64,000 nt of DNA from Ruminiclostridium herbifermentans (GCF_005473905.2 NZ_CP061336.1:372001-436000), one strand, 5' to 3'. Shown: positions 51,536 to 61,319, counted from the first letter of the stretch. Numbers and translations are program-made. The notes: generated by a model not told the origin, from the sequence alone.

Positions 51536-54500
51536 AAATAGGATCTCTTTATTTTTACATAAGCTATGATAATACCTTGTTAGAAGCAGTATCAATAGCA
51601 CCAGGTTCTATTGTACCAAATCCAGTAAGTAACTTTGCAACAAAAATAGATTCAAGCAAAGGTCAAATTAGTTTTATATTCCTAGATGTCACTATAGGTG
51701 ATGAGATGATTGAATCAGATGGTGATTTTGCCCAGATGACTTTTAGAATAAAGTCTACTGCACCAGCTATTACAACGCCAGTAAAATTTGATGAAAAGGC
51801 ATATGCTATGCCTGGTAGTATTGAATCAATGGCGAATACATATAATGGCAGTGTTGTTATAACGATTCCTGACTATGCAGCAATATCTCCTTCATCTGCC
51901 ACATTTGATAAAGGAGCACCTGAAGATGTTATAGTAACAGTAGAGTCTAGCGGATATACTTTCAATGGAATCACTGGATTAACAAATGGAACTGACTATA
52001 CAATTTCTGGTAATACAGTAACAATACTAAAGGAGTATCTTAATACTTTGCCAAAAGGTACAAAGGAACTTACCTTTGATTTTGGTGCAGCAAAAAATCC
52101 AAAACTTACATTAACAATTAAGGATACAAGACCAAAGCCTAGCTTTGATGCAATAATTGGAACGGCTGTGGGATTACCAGGTGAATCAGTAACCATACCA
52201 GTTTCATTTGAAAATGTAGCAGAAGCTGGCTATGTAGGTATGGGCGATTTTCTCATAGGGTATGATAATACTTTATTGGAAGCAATATCAGTAGTACCAG
52301 GTTCTATAGTAACAAATCCTGCAATAAATTTTTCGAGTAAAATTGAATCAAGCAAGGGTTTAATTAGTCTTGTTTTCCTAGATTACACTATAGGTAATGA
52401 GTTGATTAAAACAGATGGAGATTTCGCTTTAATTACTTTTAAAATAAAAAATGACGCCATTGCAACTACAACACCATTGGAATTTAAGCCATTAGAATTT
52501 GGTAGTGGTGCGAATACAATCAATGGCAGCATTACTATAAAAAGTCCTGAAATAGAAGCACCCAAAATAACTCCGACAAGTGCATCCTACATTTATGGAT
52601 CAGCATCTGACATAATAGTAACTCTTACTCCAAACGGAAATGTATTTAAGGGTATAAGCGGGCTGACTAAGGGAGTGGACTATATAGTATCAGGAGATAC
52701 AGTAACATTACTTAAAAGTTATCTTAATAAATTACCAACAGGTACAAAGATGCTTACCTTTGATTTTGGTTTGGAAGTAAATCCTACTTTGAAACTAACT
52801 ACTGAGATGTTAGCTTGTCCTACAACTGTAGGAATTGGAACTGTTTATGGTGCGCCAGGAGACATTGTAACTGTTCCTATTACTATTTCAGGTGTTAGAA
52901 ATGTAGGAGGAGTAGGAACCTTTAACATCTACGTGGGATATGACAAAACTTTACTTGAAGCAGTATCTGTTGAACCAGGTAATGTTATTATAAATCCCAA
53001 TGTAAACTTTTCTAGCAGAATTGATTCAAATACTGGTAAAATCTCAGCTGTATTTCTAGATAATACAATCGGAGATGAACTTATTTTATCCGATGGTATA
53101 ATAATGAACATGACATTTAAGGTGTTAAAAGCTGTAGGTACCTCAATTCCGATAGTATTTAATGATGGTGGAGTTTTTGGAGATTGGAATTTTGCTAAAA
53201 TAAGAGATATTGACTTTCACAATGGAAGTATTATGATATATAAAACTATTATACTTAATGTATCAGCTGGAAAGGTAACTGGACAAGAGGGTGAAATAGT
53301 AAGTGTACCTATTAGCTTTGATAATGTAACTGAAATGAATAATGTCATGGCTTGTGATTTTAAAGTGGGTTATGATTCTAATTTGCTAGAAGCAGTTTCA
53401 GTAGAGCCAGGCTCTATAGTTACTAATGCAGGAGTTGACTTTACAGCTGATATCAGTGCAGCTAGTGGAGTTATCAGCTTATTCATTAATTCAACAGAAG
53501 ATAGCCAATCCATTAGCGAAGATGGAGTATTTGCTAATATTAACTTTAGGTTAAAGACTCCTTCTGCAGCTGAAGTCATAACACCAGTAGAAATTAAAGA
53601 AATTGGAGATTTTACTGGACTAAATCTTAATCAAATTGCAATAAATAAAACAAATGGCAGTGTTACTATCATACGCACAACTGTTGTTGAGTCTCAAATA
53701 AACCCTTCAAATACATCTTTTGTAATAGGCAGTACAGATAGCCTTAAAATAACTCTTACTCCAAACGGTAATACTTTCAATGGCATTTCTGGATTGAGGC
53801 AGGGAACTGATTATACTGTGTCAGGAAATACTGTAACAATACGTGATAGCTATCTGAGAAGTCTTGAAGTGGGAATATTCAAACTAACTTTTGATTTTGG
53901 CATTGGTGAGAAAAATCCTGTTTTAGAAATAACAGTTAATGCAGGAACACCAGCTATATATCCTAATTATAGGTATGTATTTATAGATGATCTTACAAAC
54001 TTAGATATAAATATTGCTCCAAATGGAAATACCTTTTATGGAATTATTGGATTAACAGAGGGTACTGACTATACCGTATCAGGTAATAGTGTAACAATAC
54101 TAACAAATTATTTGGCTAAACTGTCGTTGGAAACAAAGGAACTTACCTTTGATTTTGGTATGCAAGTCAATCCTGTTTTAACAATATATCCAGTAATAGG
54201 GGAACGGTTCCCGCTAGATGTGAAAGTCGGAAATGTAACAGGTATTGAGGGTGATATTGTAACAGTACCAATCACACTTTCACATGTGAAGGATGTTAAT
54301 AATGTTGGAACCTTTAACTTCTATGTGGACTATGATAAGAATCTTTTAAAAGCAGTGTCAGTAGAACCGGGTGATATTATTACAAACCCTATTACAAACT
54401 TCTCTTCATTAATTAATGCTAATAATGGTTTTATATCATTTGTATTTTTAGATTATACTATAGGCGATGAAATTATCACAACCGATGGAGTATTAGCTAA

Positions 54501-56292
54501 TATAACATTTAAGATATTGGGAACTTCAGGAACAACAGCACCTTTAGTATTTAGACAAGGTGGAGCTTTTGGAAATGAAAATATGGCAAAAATAAACTCC
54601 ATTACTTTTACCAATGGAAGCGTTACTATAGATAATACCAGCAAACTCAAGATATCAATTGGAGACGTAACTGGTAATGAGGGTGAAGTAGTATCAGTGC
54701 CTATTAGCTTTGAAAATGTAGCACAATTAGGTAATATAGAGTTTTGTGATTTCAAAGTGGCTTATGATGCTAATTTGTTAGAAGCAATATCAGTAGAGCC
54801 TGGTTCTATAGTTACAAATGCAAATGATAATTTCAATAGTTATATTAATACAACAGATGGAGTTATTAGCTTCTTGTTTCTTGATAACACAGCAGGAAGT
54901 GAATTGATTAACACAGATGGTGTGTTTGCAAATATTAACTTTAAGCTCAAGAATCCTTCTGAACCTAAAATTACAACGCCTGTTACAATTCAGGAAATCG
55001 GAACTATTGGTGGTCCAAATCTTAACATGATGCCAATAAATAAAATAAGTGGAAGTGTTACTGTAATACGCACTACTAGTCCTGAGTATAAAATTAATCC
55101 TTCAACTGCATCTTTTGTATTAGGCAGTACCGATAACTTACAAATAACTCTTATTCCAAATGGAGATGACTTCTTTGGAATTCCACTTTTGTTGTATGGT
55201 ACTGATTATATAGTATCAGGAAATACTGTAACAATATCAAAGGATTACTTAAACAGTCTAAATGTTGGAATAAAGGAATTAACTTTTGATTTTGTCTACA
55301 GTGATAAAGATCCTGTGCTTGAGATAGAAATAAAAAAAGGAACACCATCGATATCTCCTACTAATAAGAATATGTATATAAATGCTTTTACAGACATAAG
55401 TGTCAATATTACTCCAAATGGAAACACTTTTAAAGGAATTGTGGGGTTAACAAAGGGAATTGACTACACAGTAGCTGGAAATAAAGTAACAATACTTAAG
55501 AGTTATGTGGATAGCCTTGAAATTGGAACAAAAGAATTGACTTTTGATTTTGGCATTGGTGTCAATAATCCTGTATTTAATATAAATGTTAAGCCAGGAA
55601 TACCATCTATAAGTCCTAATCTTGCTACAGTAGATAAATATAATTTTACAAGCTTATTTGTGAATATTACTCCAAATGGAAATACTTTTAAAGGAATTGT
55701 AGGGTTAACAGAGGGTGTTGACTATACAGTATCGGGAAATACAGTAACGATACTTAAAAGTTATATTGATACGCTGCAATTAGGTTTAAAGACACTTATA
55801 TTTGATTTTGGTATAGCAAACAATTCAAATTTGAATTTAAATGTAATTGATTCAGGCTTAGATCTTCCTCTTAAAGTAAGCGCAGGAATGGCACAAGGTT
55901 ATATAGGTCAAACAGTTACTATACCAATAATCTTTACAAAGGTTGTTAATGCAGGCAATATTGGAACATGCAATTTCTATTTAGTATATGACCCTTCTAA
56001 GGTAGAAGTGGTATCAGTAAATGCAGGTCCAATAGTTAAATCTTCAGCCATTAACTTTTCTAGTAGAGTTGATGCTGCTAAGGGGAAAATCAGTTTTGTA
56101 TTCCTTGATAATACCATAGGTGATGAATTGATTAAAGAGGATGGTATTTTTGCAAGTGTAACGTTTAAGATTATAGGCGGTCATGGTACAACAGTACCTA
56201 TCATCCTTGAAGAGGGCGGAGCTTTTGGTGATGCTGTTTTTTCTAAGATTAATAATGTTATAAGAGAAGATGGATTAATAATAATTAATTAA
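50611..56292 (+). CDS. Scaffoldin 3: CBM3, 8 X2, 7 cohesins
   Basis: The 1893-residue secreted scaffold has a signal peptide (1-26), CBM3 (about 29-185), X2, Coh1 (280-420), X2, Coh2 (512-647), X2, Coh3 (735-875), Coh4 (880-1023), two X2 (1027-1195), Coh5 (1200-1342), Coh6 (1345-1487), three X2 (1492-1749) and Coh7 (1752-1893). The cohesins are far more diverse than in scaffoldin 1. Coh3, 5 and 7 keep [11 protein letters not shown] or a close form. Coh4 and Coh6 form a separate subtype with ACDFKVGYD or FCDFKVAYD and a C-terminal block EIGDFTGLNLNQI or EIGTIGGPNLNMM in place of GGAFGDGNM, which suggests a different dockerin specificity. No dockerin, SLH or sortase signal. Start ATG after TAGGAGG. 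Confidence 0.94.
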   Translation: MLKKKILCLIALLMALSVFTPRLYAQTAGDLQILFNNNGNASTSSNTINANFKVINNGSSSIDLADLKLRYYYTADSDTPQNFFCDHAGMLNGWTYTGVTDKVTGTFGKLSPAVAKADSYFEVGFKDDAGTLSAGGYIEIQTRVARNDWTNYDMSNDYSFMTLNTYGDNDKISAYMKGVLIYGGVTNISTSTITPTVFTYDKYTSSDVTITLLPFGNAFKGIVGLTEGEEYSLSGNIVTLKEEYLNSLPIGNIKLTFDFGETNNPELTLTVKDTTPKVLFDAKIGTATGLPGDTVTVPITFENVARASKIGSLYFYISYDNTLLEAVSIAPGSIVPNPVSNFATKIDSSKGQISFIFLDVTIGDEMIESDGDFAQMTFRIKSTAPAITTPVKFDEKAYAMPGSIESMANTYNGSVVITIPDYAAISPSSATFDKGAPEDVIVTVESSGYTFNGITGLTNGTDYTISGNTVTILKEYLNTLPKGTKELTFDFGAAKNPKLTLTIKDTRPKPSFDAIIGTAVGLPGESVTIPVSFENVAEAGYVGMGDFLIGYDNTLLEAISVVPGSIVTNPAINFSSKIESSKGLISLVFLDYTIGNELIKTDGDFALITFKIKNDAIATTTPLEFKPLEFGSGANTINGSITIKSPEIEAPKITPTSASYIYGSASDIIVTLTPNGNVFKGISGLTKGVDYIVSGDTVTLLKSYLNKLPTGTKMLTFDFGLEVNPTLKLTTEMLACPTTVGIGTVYGAPGDIVTVPITISGVRNVGGVGTFNIYVGYDKTLLEAVSVEPGNVIINPNVNFSSRIDSNTGKISAVFLDNTIGDELILSDGIIMNMTFKVLKAVGTSIPIVFNDGGVFGDWNFAKIRDIDFHNGSIMIYKTIILNVSAGKVTGQEGEIVSVPISFDNVTEMNNVMACDFKVGYDSNLLEAVSVEPGSIVTNAGVDFTADISAASGVISLFINSTEDSQSISEDGVFANINFRLKTPSAAEVITPVEIKEIGDFTGLNLNQIAINKTNGSVTIIRTTVVESQINPSNTSFVIGSTDSLKITLTPNGNTFNGISGLRQGTDYTVSGNTVTIRDSYLRSLEVGIFKLTFDFGIGEKNPVLEITVNAGTPAIYPNYRYVFIDDLTNLDINIAPNGNTFYGIIGLTEGTDYTVSGNSVTILTNYLAKLSLETKELTFDFGMQVNPVLTIYPVIGERFPLDVKVGNVTGIEGDIVTVPITLSHVKDVNNVGTFNFYVDYDKNLLKAVSVEPGDIITNPITNFSSLINANNGFISFVFLDYTIGDEIITTDGVLANITFKILGTSGTTAPLVFRQGGAFGNENMAKINSITFTNGSVTIDNTSKLKISIGDVTGNEGEVVSVPISFENVAQLGNIEFCDFKVAYDANLLEAISVEPGSIVTNANDNFNSYINTTDGVISFLFLDNTAGSELINTDGVFANINFKLKNPSEPKITTPVTIQEIGTIGGPNLNMMPINKISGSVTVIRTTSPEYKINPSTASFVLGSTDNLQITLIPNGDDFFGIPLLLYGTDYIVSGNTVTISKDYLNSLNVGIKELTFDFVYSDKDPVLEIEIKKGTPSISPTNKNMYINAFTDISVNITPNGNTFKGIVGLTKGIDYTVAGNKVTILKSYVDSLEIGTKELTFDFGIGVNNPVFNINVKPGIPSISPNLATVDKYNFTSLFVNITPNGNTFKGIVGLTEGVDYTVSGNTVTILKSYIDTLQLGLKTLIFDFGIANNSNLNLNVIDSGLDLPLKVSAGMAQGYIGQTVTIPIIFTKVVNAGNIGTCNFYLVYDPSKVEVVSVNAGPIVKSSAINFSSRVDAAKGKISFVFLDNTIGDELIKEDGIFASVTFKIIGGHGTTVPIILEEGGAFGDAVFSKINNVIREDGLIIIN

Positions 56293-56399
56293 ATGTAATA
56301 ATAGTTGCTTAGCGGCATTAAAGAATATCAGCTGAAAACTTAAATGAGAGGTAATGTTAAATTCTATAAATAATGACCGCGAGCGTGAAGTTATGAGAA

Positions 56400-56499
56400 G
56401 ACCTCCAACAGTTAGATTAATTATATAAACCCCCTTTACTGGGAAAAACCAGCAAAGGGGGTACATATCAAATAATTAACAATTGGAGGTCGGTTTTTT
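56400..56499 (+). terminator. Structured terminator after scaffoldin 3
   Basis: Outer stem GACCTCCAA (56400-56408) with TTGGAGGTC (56483-56491), followed by GGTTTTTT. An inner hairpin, CCCCCTTTACTGG with CCAGCAAAGGGGG (56430-56461), has one A-C mismatch. A second copy lies after scaffoldin 4 (60965). Terminator function is likely; the extra inner hairpin is unusual. Confidence 0.75.
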
Positions 56500-56563
56500 G
56501 GCTGTGCACACCCTATACATGAAGTTAAGCAGGTATTAAATTCAAAAAATGAGGGGGTGATTA

Positions 56564-56617
56564 ATGAAACTGAAATCAAATAAAGAAAGTGGTATTACCA
56601 GACAAAATAACTATTAG
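56564..56617 (+). CDS. Leader peptide (17 aa) upstream of scaffoldin 4
   Basis: ATG after GAGGGGGTGA (spacing 6 nt) opens a 17-codon frame, MKLKSNKESGITRQNNY, ending in TAG that forms the start of the scaffoldin ribosome binding site TAGGAGG; the scaffoldin ATG is 12 nt later. The frame is kept in the copy before scaffoldin 3, although a 3-nt length difference occurs inside it. The arrangement suggests translational coupling or ribosome-mediated control of scaffoldin synthesis. It is too short for homology evidence, and the high local identity of the two copies also explains conservation. Confidence 0.45.
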   Translation: MKLKSNKESGITRQNNY

Positions 56618-57554
56618 GAGGTTTTAGTAATGTTAAAAAAGAAGATATTTTGCTTAATAGCACTATTAATGGCATTATCTGTTTTTACTCCAAGATTGTA
56701 TGCACAAGCAGCAGGTGATTTACAAATATTGTTTAATAATAATGGAAATGCATCAACATCAAGTAATACGATAAATGCTAATTTTAAGGTGATTAATAAC
56801 GGAAGTTCAAGTATAGACTTAGCAGATTTGAAATTAAGATATTATTACACTGCAGATTTTGATACGCCACAGAATTTCTATTGTGATCATGCAGGTATGT
56901 TAAATGGGTGGACGTACACTGGTGTTACTGATAAGGTAACAGGTACATTTGGTAAATTAAGCCCTGCTGTTTCAAAAGCCGATTCATATTTTGAAGTAGG
57001 TTTCAAAGATGATGCTGGAATTCTTTCAGCGGGAGGCTATATTGAAATCCAAACCAGAGTGGCAAGAAATGACTGGACAAATTATGATATGTCAAATGAC
57101 TATTCATTTATGACTTTAAGTACATATGGTGACAACGATAAAATTTCCGCTTATATGAAAGGAGTTCTCATATATGGCGGTGTAACTAATATCAGTACTT
57201 CAACAATAACACCTACAGTTTTTACATATGACAAGTATACATCTTCAGATGTAACAATAACTCTATTACCATTTGGGAATTCATTTAAAGGAATAGTTGG
57301 ACTGACAGAGGGAGAAGAATACTCATTATCAGGAAACATTGTTACTCTAAAAGAAGAATATCTTAACAGCTTACCAATTGGAAATATGAAGCTTACCTTT
57401 GATTTTGGCGTAACAAATAATCCCGAATTAACATTAACAATTAAAGATACCACACCTAATCTTCCTTTTGATGCAAAAATTGGAACGGCTGTGGGTTCAC
57501 CAGGTGATACAGTAACAGTACCTATTACATTTGAAAATGTAGCAAAAGCAGGTA
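56581..57554 (+). repeat. Duplicated scaffoldin 5' segment, copy B
   Basis: Partner of 50562-51535. It covers part of the leader, signal peptide, CBM3, first X2 and the beginning of cohesin 1. Differences are few single bases until about 57424, then increase. Confidence 0.9.
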
Positions 57555-60500
57555 ATGTGGGAATTTGTAATTTTTACATAGGTTATGATAATACTTTATT
57601 AGAAGCAGTATCAGTAGCACCAGGCTCTATAATTAAAAATTCGCAAAATAATTTTTTCAGCACAATTAATTCAAACAAGGGTGAAATTAATTTTATATAC
57701 CTAGATAGCACTATAGGTGATGAGATGATTGAATCAGATGGTGAGTTTGCTCTAGTGACCTTCAAAATAAAGACCACTGCGACAGCAAAGACAACACCAT
57801 TGGAATTCGTTAAGAAACCATATACTGACCCTATTGGTGTACTTGAATTAATGGCAAATACAATCAACGGAAGCATTACTATAAAAAGTCCTGAAATATT
57901 GCCCACAATTTCACCTTCATATATAAAATTTGAAAAAGATACTTCTCTCGACGTAGTAGTATCAATAACACCTAATGGCAATACATTCAAAGGTATTATG
58001 GGTTTAGTACCTGAAATAGACTATACAATATCAGGTGATAAGTTAACAATATCAAAGGACTATCTCAACAAACTTCCAACAGGAACTATACAGCTTACCT
58101 TTGACTTTGGTTTAACAATAAATCCTGTATTAGCAATAACAGTTATGCCCGGACACGATCATCCTCTTACTTTAAAAATAGAAAATGTCATAGGTGAGCC
58201 AGACAGTATAATAAATGTACCGGTTACGCTTACAGGTATAGAGTATTGTGGAAATGTAGGAACCTTTAACTTTTATATAAAATATGACAAAGCATTTTTA
58301 GAGGCAGTGTCTGTGACTGCTGGAGAAATAATAAAAAATCCTAATGTTAACTTTTCTACAAACATCAATACCGATAAGGGGACAATCAGTTTTGTATTTC
58401 TTGATAATACCCTAGGTGATGAGTTGATTACTTCTAATGGGGTTTTAGCAAATATTCAATTTAAAACGTTATTGAGCGGAACAACTACTGTGAAATTTGA
58501 TGATAAATTTGCTTTTGCAGATGGCTCTATAAACGTAATACCTTATGTAAATCTAACCCCAGGAAATATTGACATAACGGCGATAGAATTATTCCCTAAA
58601 ATTAACCCAACTTCAGTCTCATTTGATATGTATAGCGTAACAGACATACCTGTAACTATTACACCAAATGGACATACTTTTAGAGGCATAACTGGACTAA
58701 CAAAGGGAATTGACTATACAGTATCAGGAAATACCGTAACTATTCTTAAGAGTTATCTAAAAACACTGGTATTGGGGACAAAGGTACTTACCTTTGATTT
58801 TGGTGTAGCAAAAAATCCTGTCTTAATATTAGAAACCAAAACAAGCCCACATAAGTTTTTGAATGTGAGAATTGGGACTGCAACTGGTAATAAAAATGAT
58901 ATGGTAACAGTGGCGGTGACACTTTCAAATGTGAAGGATGCAGGAAATGTGGGAACCTTTTTATTTGATGTTAAGTATGATAATACTATTTTAGAAGCAG
59001 TATCAGTGACCCCGGGTGACATTATTATTAATCCTGATGTGAACTATAGCACAAAAATTGATTCTAGTACTGGCACAATTAGAATGCTATTTTTAGATAA
59101 TACAATAGGTGATGAACTTATTACAACTGATGGAATATTAGCAAACATTACATTTAAGATATTAGAATCTGTAAATAACAAAACACCTATAACATTTAAA
59201 GAGGGTGGGGTATTTGGAGATGGAAAGTATGAAAAGATAGTAAATGTTAATTTCAACAATGGCAGTGTTGTCATAGAAGACAATCTAAGCCTTAATTTAT
59301 CAATTGGAGAAATAACTGGAAAAGAAGGTGAAATGGTAAAAGTTCCTATTAGCTTCAATAATGTTGCTAATTTAGGCAATATAGCGAGTTGTGATTTTAG
59401 AGTAGGTTATGATACTAACTTACTAGAAGTAGTATCTGTTGAACCAGGTCCTATAGTAACAAATTCAGAAGTGAATTTTGGTACTAATATTAGTACAACT
59501 AGTGGAGCTATCAGATTTTTATTTGTTGATTATACATCAGGAAGTGAATTAATTAACCAAGATGGTGTATTTGCAAATATCAATTTTAAACTCAAGACTC
59601 CTGCTGAAGCAAAAATTTCAACGCCTGTTACAATTATGGATATTGGAGCGTTTGTAGATTCCAACGTAAATCAAATGCCTGTAAGTTCGGGAAATGGCAG
59701 CGTTACTATTTATCGTACTTCTCTTTCTGAGGCTAAAATAAATCCTTCAGTTATATATTTTAAATTAGGCACTTCAATAAGCACATTAATAGAACTTACT
59801 CCAAATGGGAATAAATTTATTGGTATTTATGGCTTGAAAGTAGGCTATGATTATTCAGTGTCATTGAATACTTTAACACTACATAGTAGTTATCTTAACA
59901 GACTTGAACCTGGTAAAAATAGACTGATTTTTGACTTTGGTCTTGATGATAAAAATCCTGTGTTAGTAATAGAAGTTAGTGCAGGAACACCAACAATAAA
60001 TCCTAATTATAATATAGTAGATAAAAATGATTTATCAAACATAGTTGTAGAGCTCACTCCAAATGGAAATCCTTTTAATGGAATTATAGGATTGACAGAG
60101 GGAACTGACTACACGGTATCTGGAAATACATTAACATTACTTGCAAGCTATATAAACAATCTTGAGTGTGGTACAACGAGACTTATCCTTGATTTTGGTG
60201 TAACAAACAATCCAATTTTGAGTGTAAAAGTTATTGATTCAAGCGTAGAACTTCCTCTTGAAGTAACAGTAGGAACAGCAAAAGCTAGCCTAGGTAATAT
60301 GGTTAGTATACCAATTACATTTACAAATGTTGCTAACGTGGGAGATATTGGAACATGTAATTTTTATATAAGCTATGACCCTTCTATAGTTGAAGCGGTA
60401 TCAGTACAGGCAGGCTCAATAGTTAAAAATCTAGCAGTAAACTTTTCCAGTAGGGTTGATAATTCTAAGGGCGTAATCAGTTTTGTATACCTTGATAATA

Positions 60501-60688
60501 CCATAGGCGATGAATTGATTGACGAGGATGGTGTTTTTGCTTATATTACGTTTAAAGTTAAAGACTACTCTTCTACAATATCTCCTATCATCATTAAAGA
60601 GGACGGAGCTTTTGGTAATGCCACTTTTTCTAAGATTAATAATATTATAAAGGAAGATGGATATATATCCATTTATCGTCAAATGTAA
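56630..60688 (+). CDS. Scaffoldin 4: CBM3, 5 X2, 5 cohesins
   Basis: The 1352-residue secreted scaffold has a signal peptide (1-26), CBM3 (about 29-185), X2, Coh1 (279-420), X2, Coh2 (511-649), X2, Coh3 (743-882), Coh4 (886-1030), two X2 (1034-1204) and Coh5 (1206-1352). It is a shorter paralogue of scaffoldin 3: Coh4 is of the SCDFRVGYD subtype seen in scaffoldin 3 Coh4 and Coh6, and the last module matches scaffoldin 3 Coh7. Compared with it, one Coh-Coh and X2 block is missing in the middle, so in-frame module loss or gain has occurred. Coh1 is aberrant (NFIYLDSTIGDEMIESDGEF). ATG after TAGGAGG, 12 nt from the leader peptide stop. No anchoring module. Confidence 0.94.
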   Translation: MLKKKIFCLIALLMALSVFTPRLYAQAAGDLQILFNNNGNASTSSNTINANFKVINNGSSSIDLADLKLRYYYTADFDTPQNFYCDHAGMLNGWTYTGVTDKVTGTFGKLSPAVSKADSYFEVGFKDDAGILSAGGYIEIQTRVARNDWTNYDMSNDYSFMTLSTYGDNDKISAYMKGVLIYGGVTNISTSTITPTVFTYDKYTSSDVTITLLPFGNSFKGIVGLTEGEEYSLSGNIVTLKEEYLNSLPIGNMKLTFDFGVTNNPELTLTIKDTTPNLPFDAKIGTAVGSPGDTVTVPITFENVAKAGNVGICNFYIGYDNTLLEAVSVAPGSIIKNSQNNFFSTINSNKGEINFIYLDSTIGDEMIESDGEFALVTFKIKTTATAKTTPLEFVKKPYTDPIGVLELMANTINGSITIKSPEILPTISPSYIKFEKDTSLDVVVSITPNGNTFKGIMGLVPEIDYTISGDKLTISKDYLNKLPTGTIQLTFDFGLTINPVLAITVMPGHDHPLTLKIENVIGEPDSIINVPVTLTGIEYCGNVGTFNFYIKYDKAFLEAVSVTAGEIIKNPNVNFSTNINTDKGTISFVFLDNTLGDELITSNGVLANIQFKTLLSGTTTVKFDDKFAFADGSINVIPYVNLTPGNIDITAIELFPKINPTSVSFDMYSVTDIPVTITPNGHTFRGITGLTKGIDYTVSGNTVTILKSYLKTLVLGTKVLTFDFGVAKNPVLILETKTSPHKFLNVRIGTATGNKNDMVTVAVTLSNVKDAGNVGTFLFDVKYDNTILEAVSVTPGDIIINPDVNYSTKIDSSTGTIRMLFLDNTIGDELITTDGILANITFKILESVNNKTPITFKEGGVFGDGKYEKIVNVNFNNGSVVIEDNLSLNLSIGEITGKEGEMVKVPISFNNVANLGNIASCDFRVGYDTNLLEVVSVEPGPIVTNSEVNFGTNISTTSGAIRFLFVDYTSGSELINQDGVFANINFKLKTPAEAKISTPVTIMDIGAFVDSNVNQMPVSSGNGSVTIYRTSLSEAKINPSVIYFKLGTSISTLIELTPNGNKFIGIYGLKVGYDYSVSLNTLTLHSSYLNRLEPGKNRLIFDFGLDDKNPVLVIEVSAGTPTINPNYNIVDKNDLSNIVVELTPNGNPFNGIIGLTEGTDYTVSGNTLTLLASYINNLECGTTRLILDFGVTNNPILSVKVIDSSVELPLEVTVGTAKASLGNMVSIPITFTNVANVGDIGTCNFYISYDPSIVEAVSVQAGSIVKNLAVNFSSRVDNSKGVISFVYLDNTIGDELIDEDGVFAYITFKVKDYSSTISPIIIKEDGAFGNATFSKINNIIKEDGYISIYRQM

Positions 60689-60964
60689 TTATGGTGGTTT
60701 AGCGGCATAAAAGGATACTAACTGAAAGCTTAAATGAGAAGAAATGTTATATGTCAAATTTAAATGAAACAGTATATTAATCTCTCATATGATACGGGAA
60801 AAATAGAATAGGCAGTAGTGTTACTAGGAGTAAAAGAAACTTCTATGATGTTATGATATATATTTCGCAGGCTAATATCTGCTCAATGAGATAGTGTTTA
60901 TTTATAGCTAATAGTTTTAATAAAAATCTAATATTCTTTAACCGAGAGAATGAAGTTATGAAGA

Positions 60965-61057
60965 GACCTCCAACAGTTATAAATGATATGTACTCCCTTT
61001 ACTGAGCAAATCCAGCAAAGGGGGTACATATCAATAACAATAGTGGGTCGGTTTTTT
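60965..61057 (+). terminator. Structured terminator after scaffoldin 4
   Basis: Second copy of the element at 56400: GACCTCCAACAGTT, then GTACTCCCTTTACTG (from 60990) pairing with CAGCAAAGGGGGTAC (ending 61027), then GGGTCGGTTTTTT. The outer stem is partly eroded (GACC/GGTC only). From 60689 to 60964 there is further noncoding sequence that partly matches the spacer after scaffoldin 3 (AGCGGCAT, CTTAAATGAGA, GAATGAAGTTATG). Confidence 0.7.
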
Positions 61058-61319
61058 ATTGTATATAAAATATCAAATATAGTAGTAACCAGTGGGGATT
61101 GATATGGCTAAATACACTTTTAATAAAAGTGGTTTGAGATTATCTTAATTGCCAAGGTTGGAGTACTAATTTGTAAAAGATATATATTATATTAAGTTCT
61201 AAAACTCAAAAAAGTACTGTGGGTGGTTATTTAAATTACAAAAGTGTAAAGTGTGTTAAAAATCCTATGATAAAATAAGTTTACTGTTTTTATAAAATTA
61301 GGAAGGAAATTGTAATATT
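61058..61319 (+). other. Gap before the coiled-coil membrane protein
   Basis: AT-rich. It contains a 14-codon ORF (61104-61148, MAKYTFNKSGLRLS) after GTGGGGA, which could be a peptide or chance. Nothing else is recognised. Confidence 0.3.

Noticed and set aside
4856-60688. Sortase LPXTG, SLH or dockerin modules on the scaffoldins
   Set aside because: All four end directly after a cohesin; none of these modules is visible.
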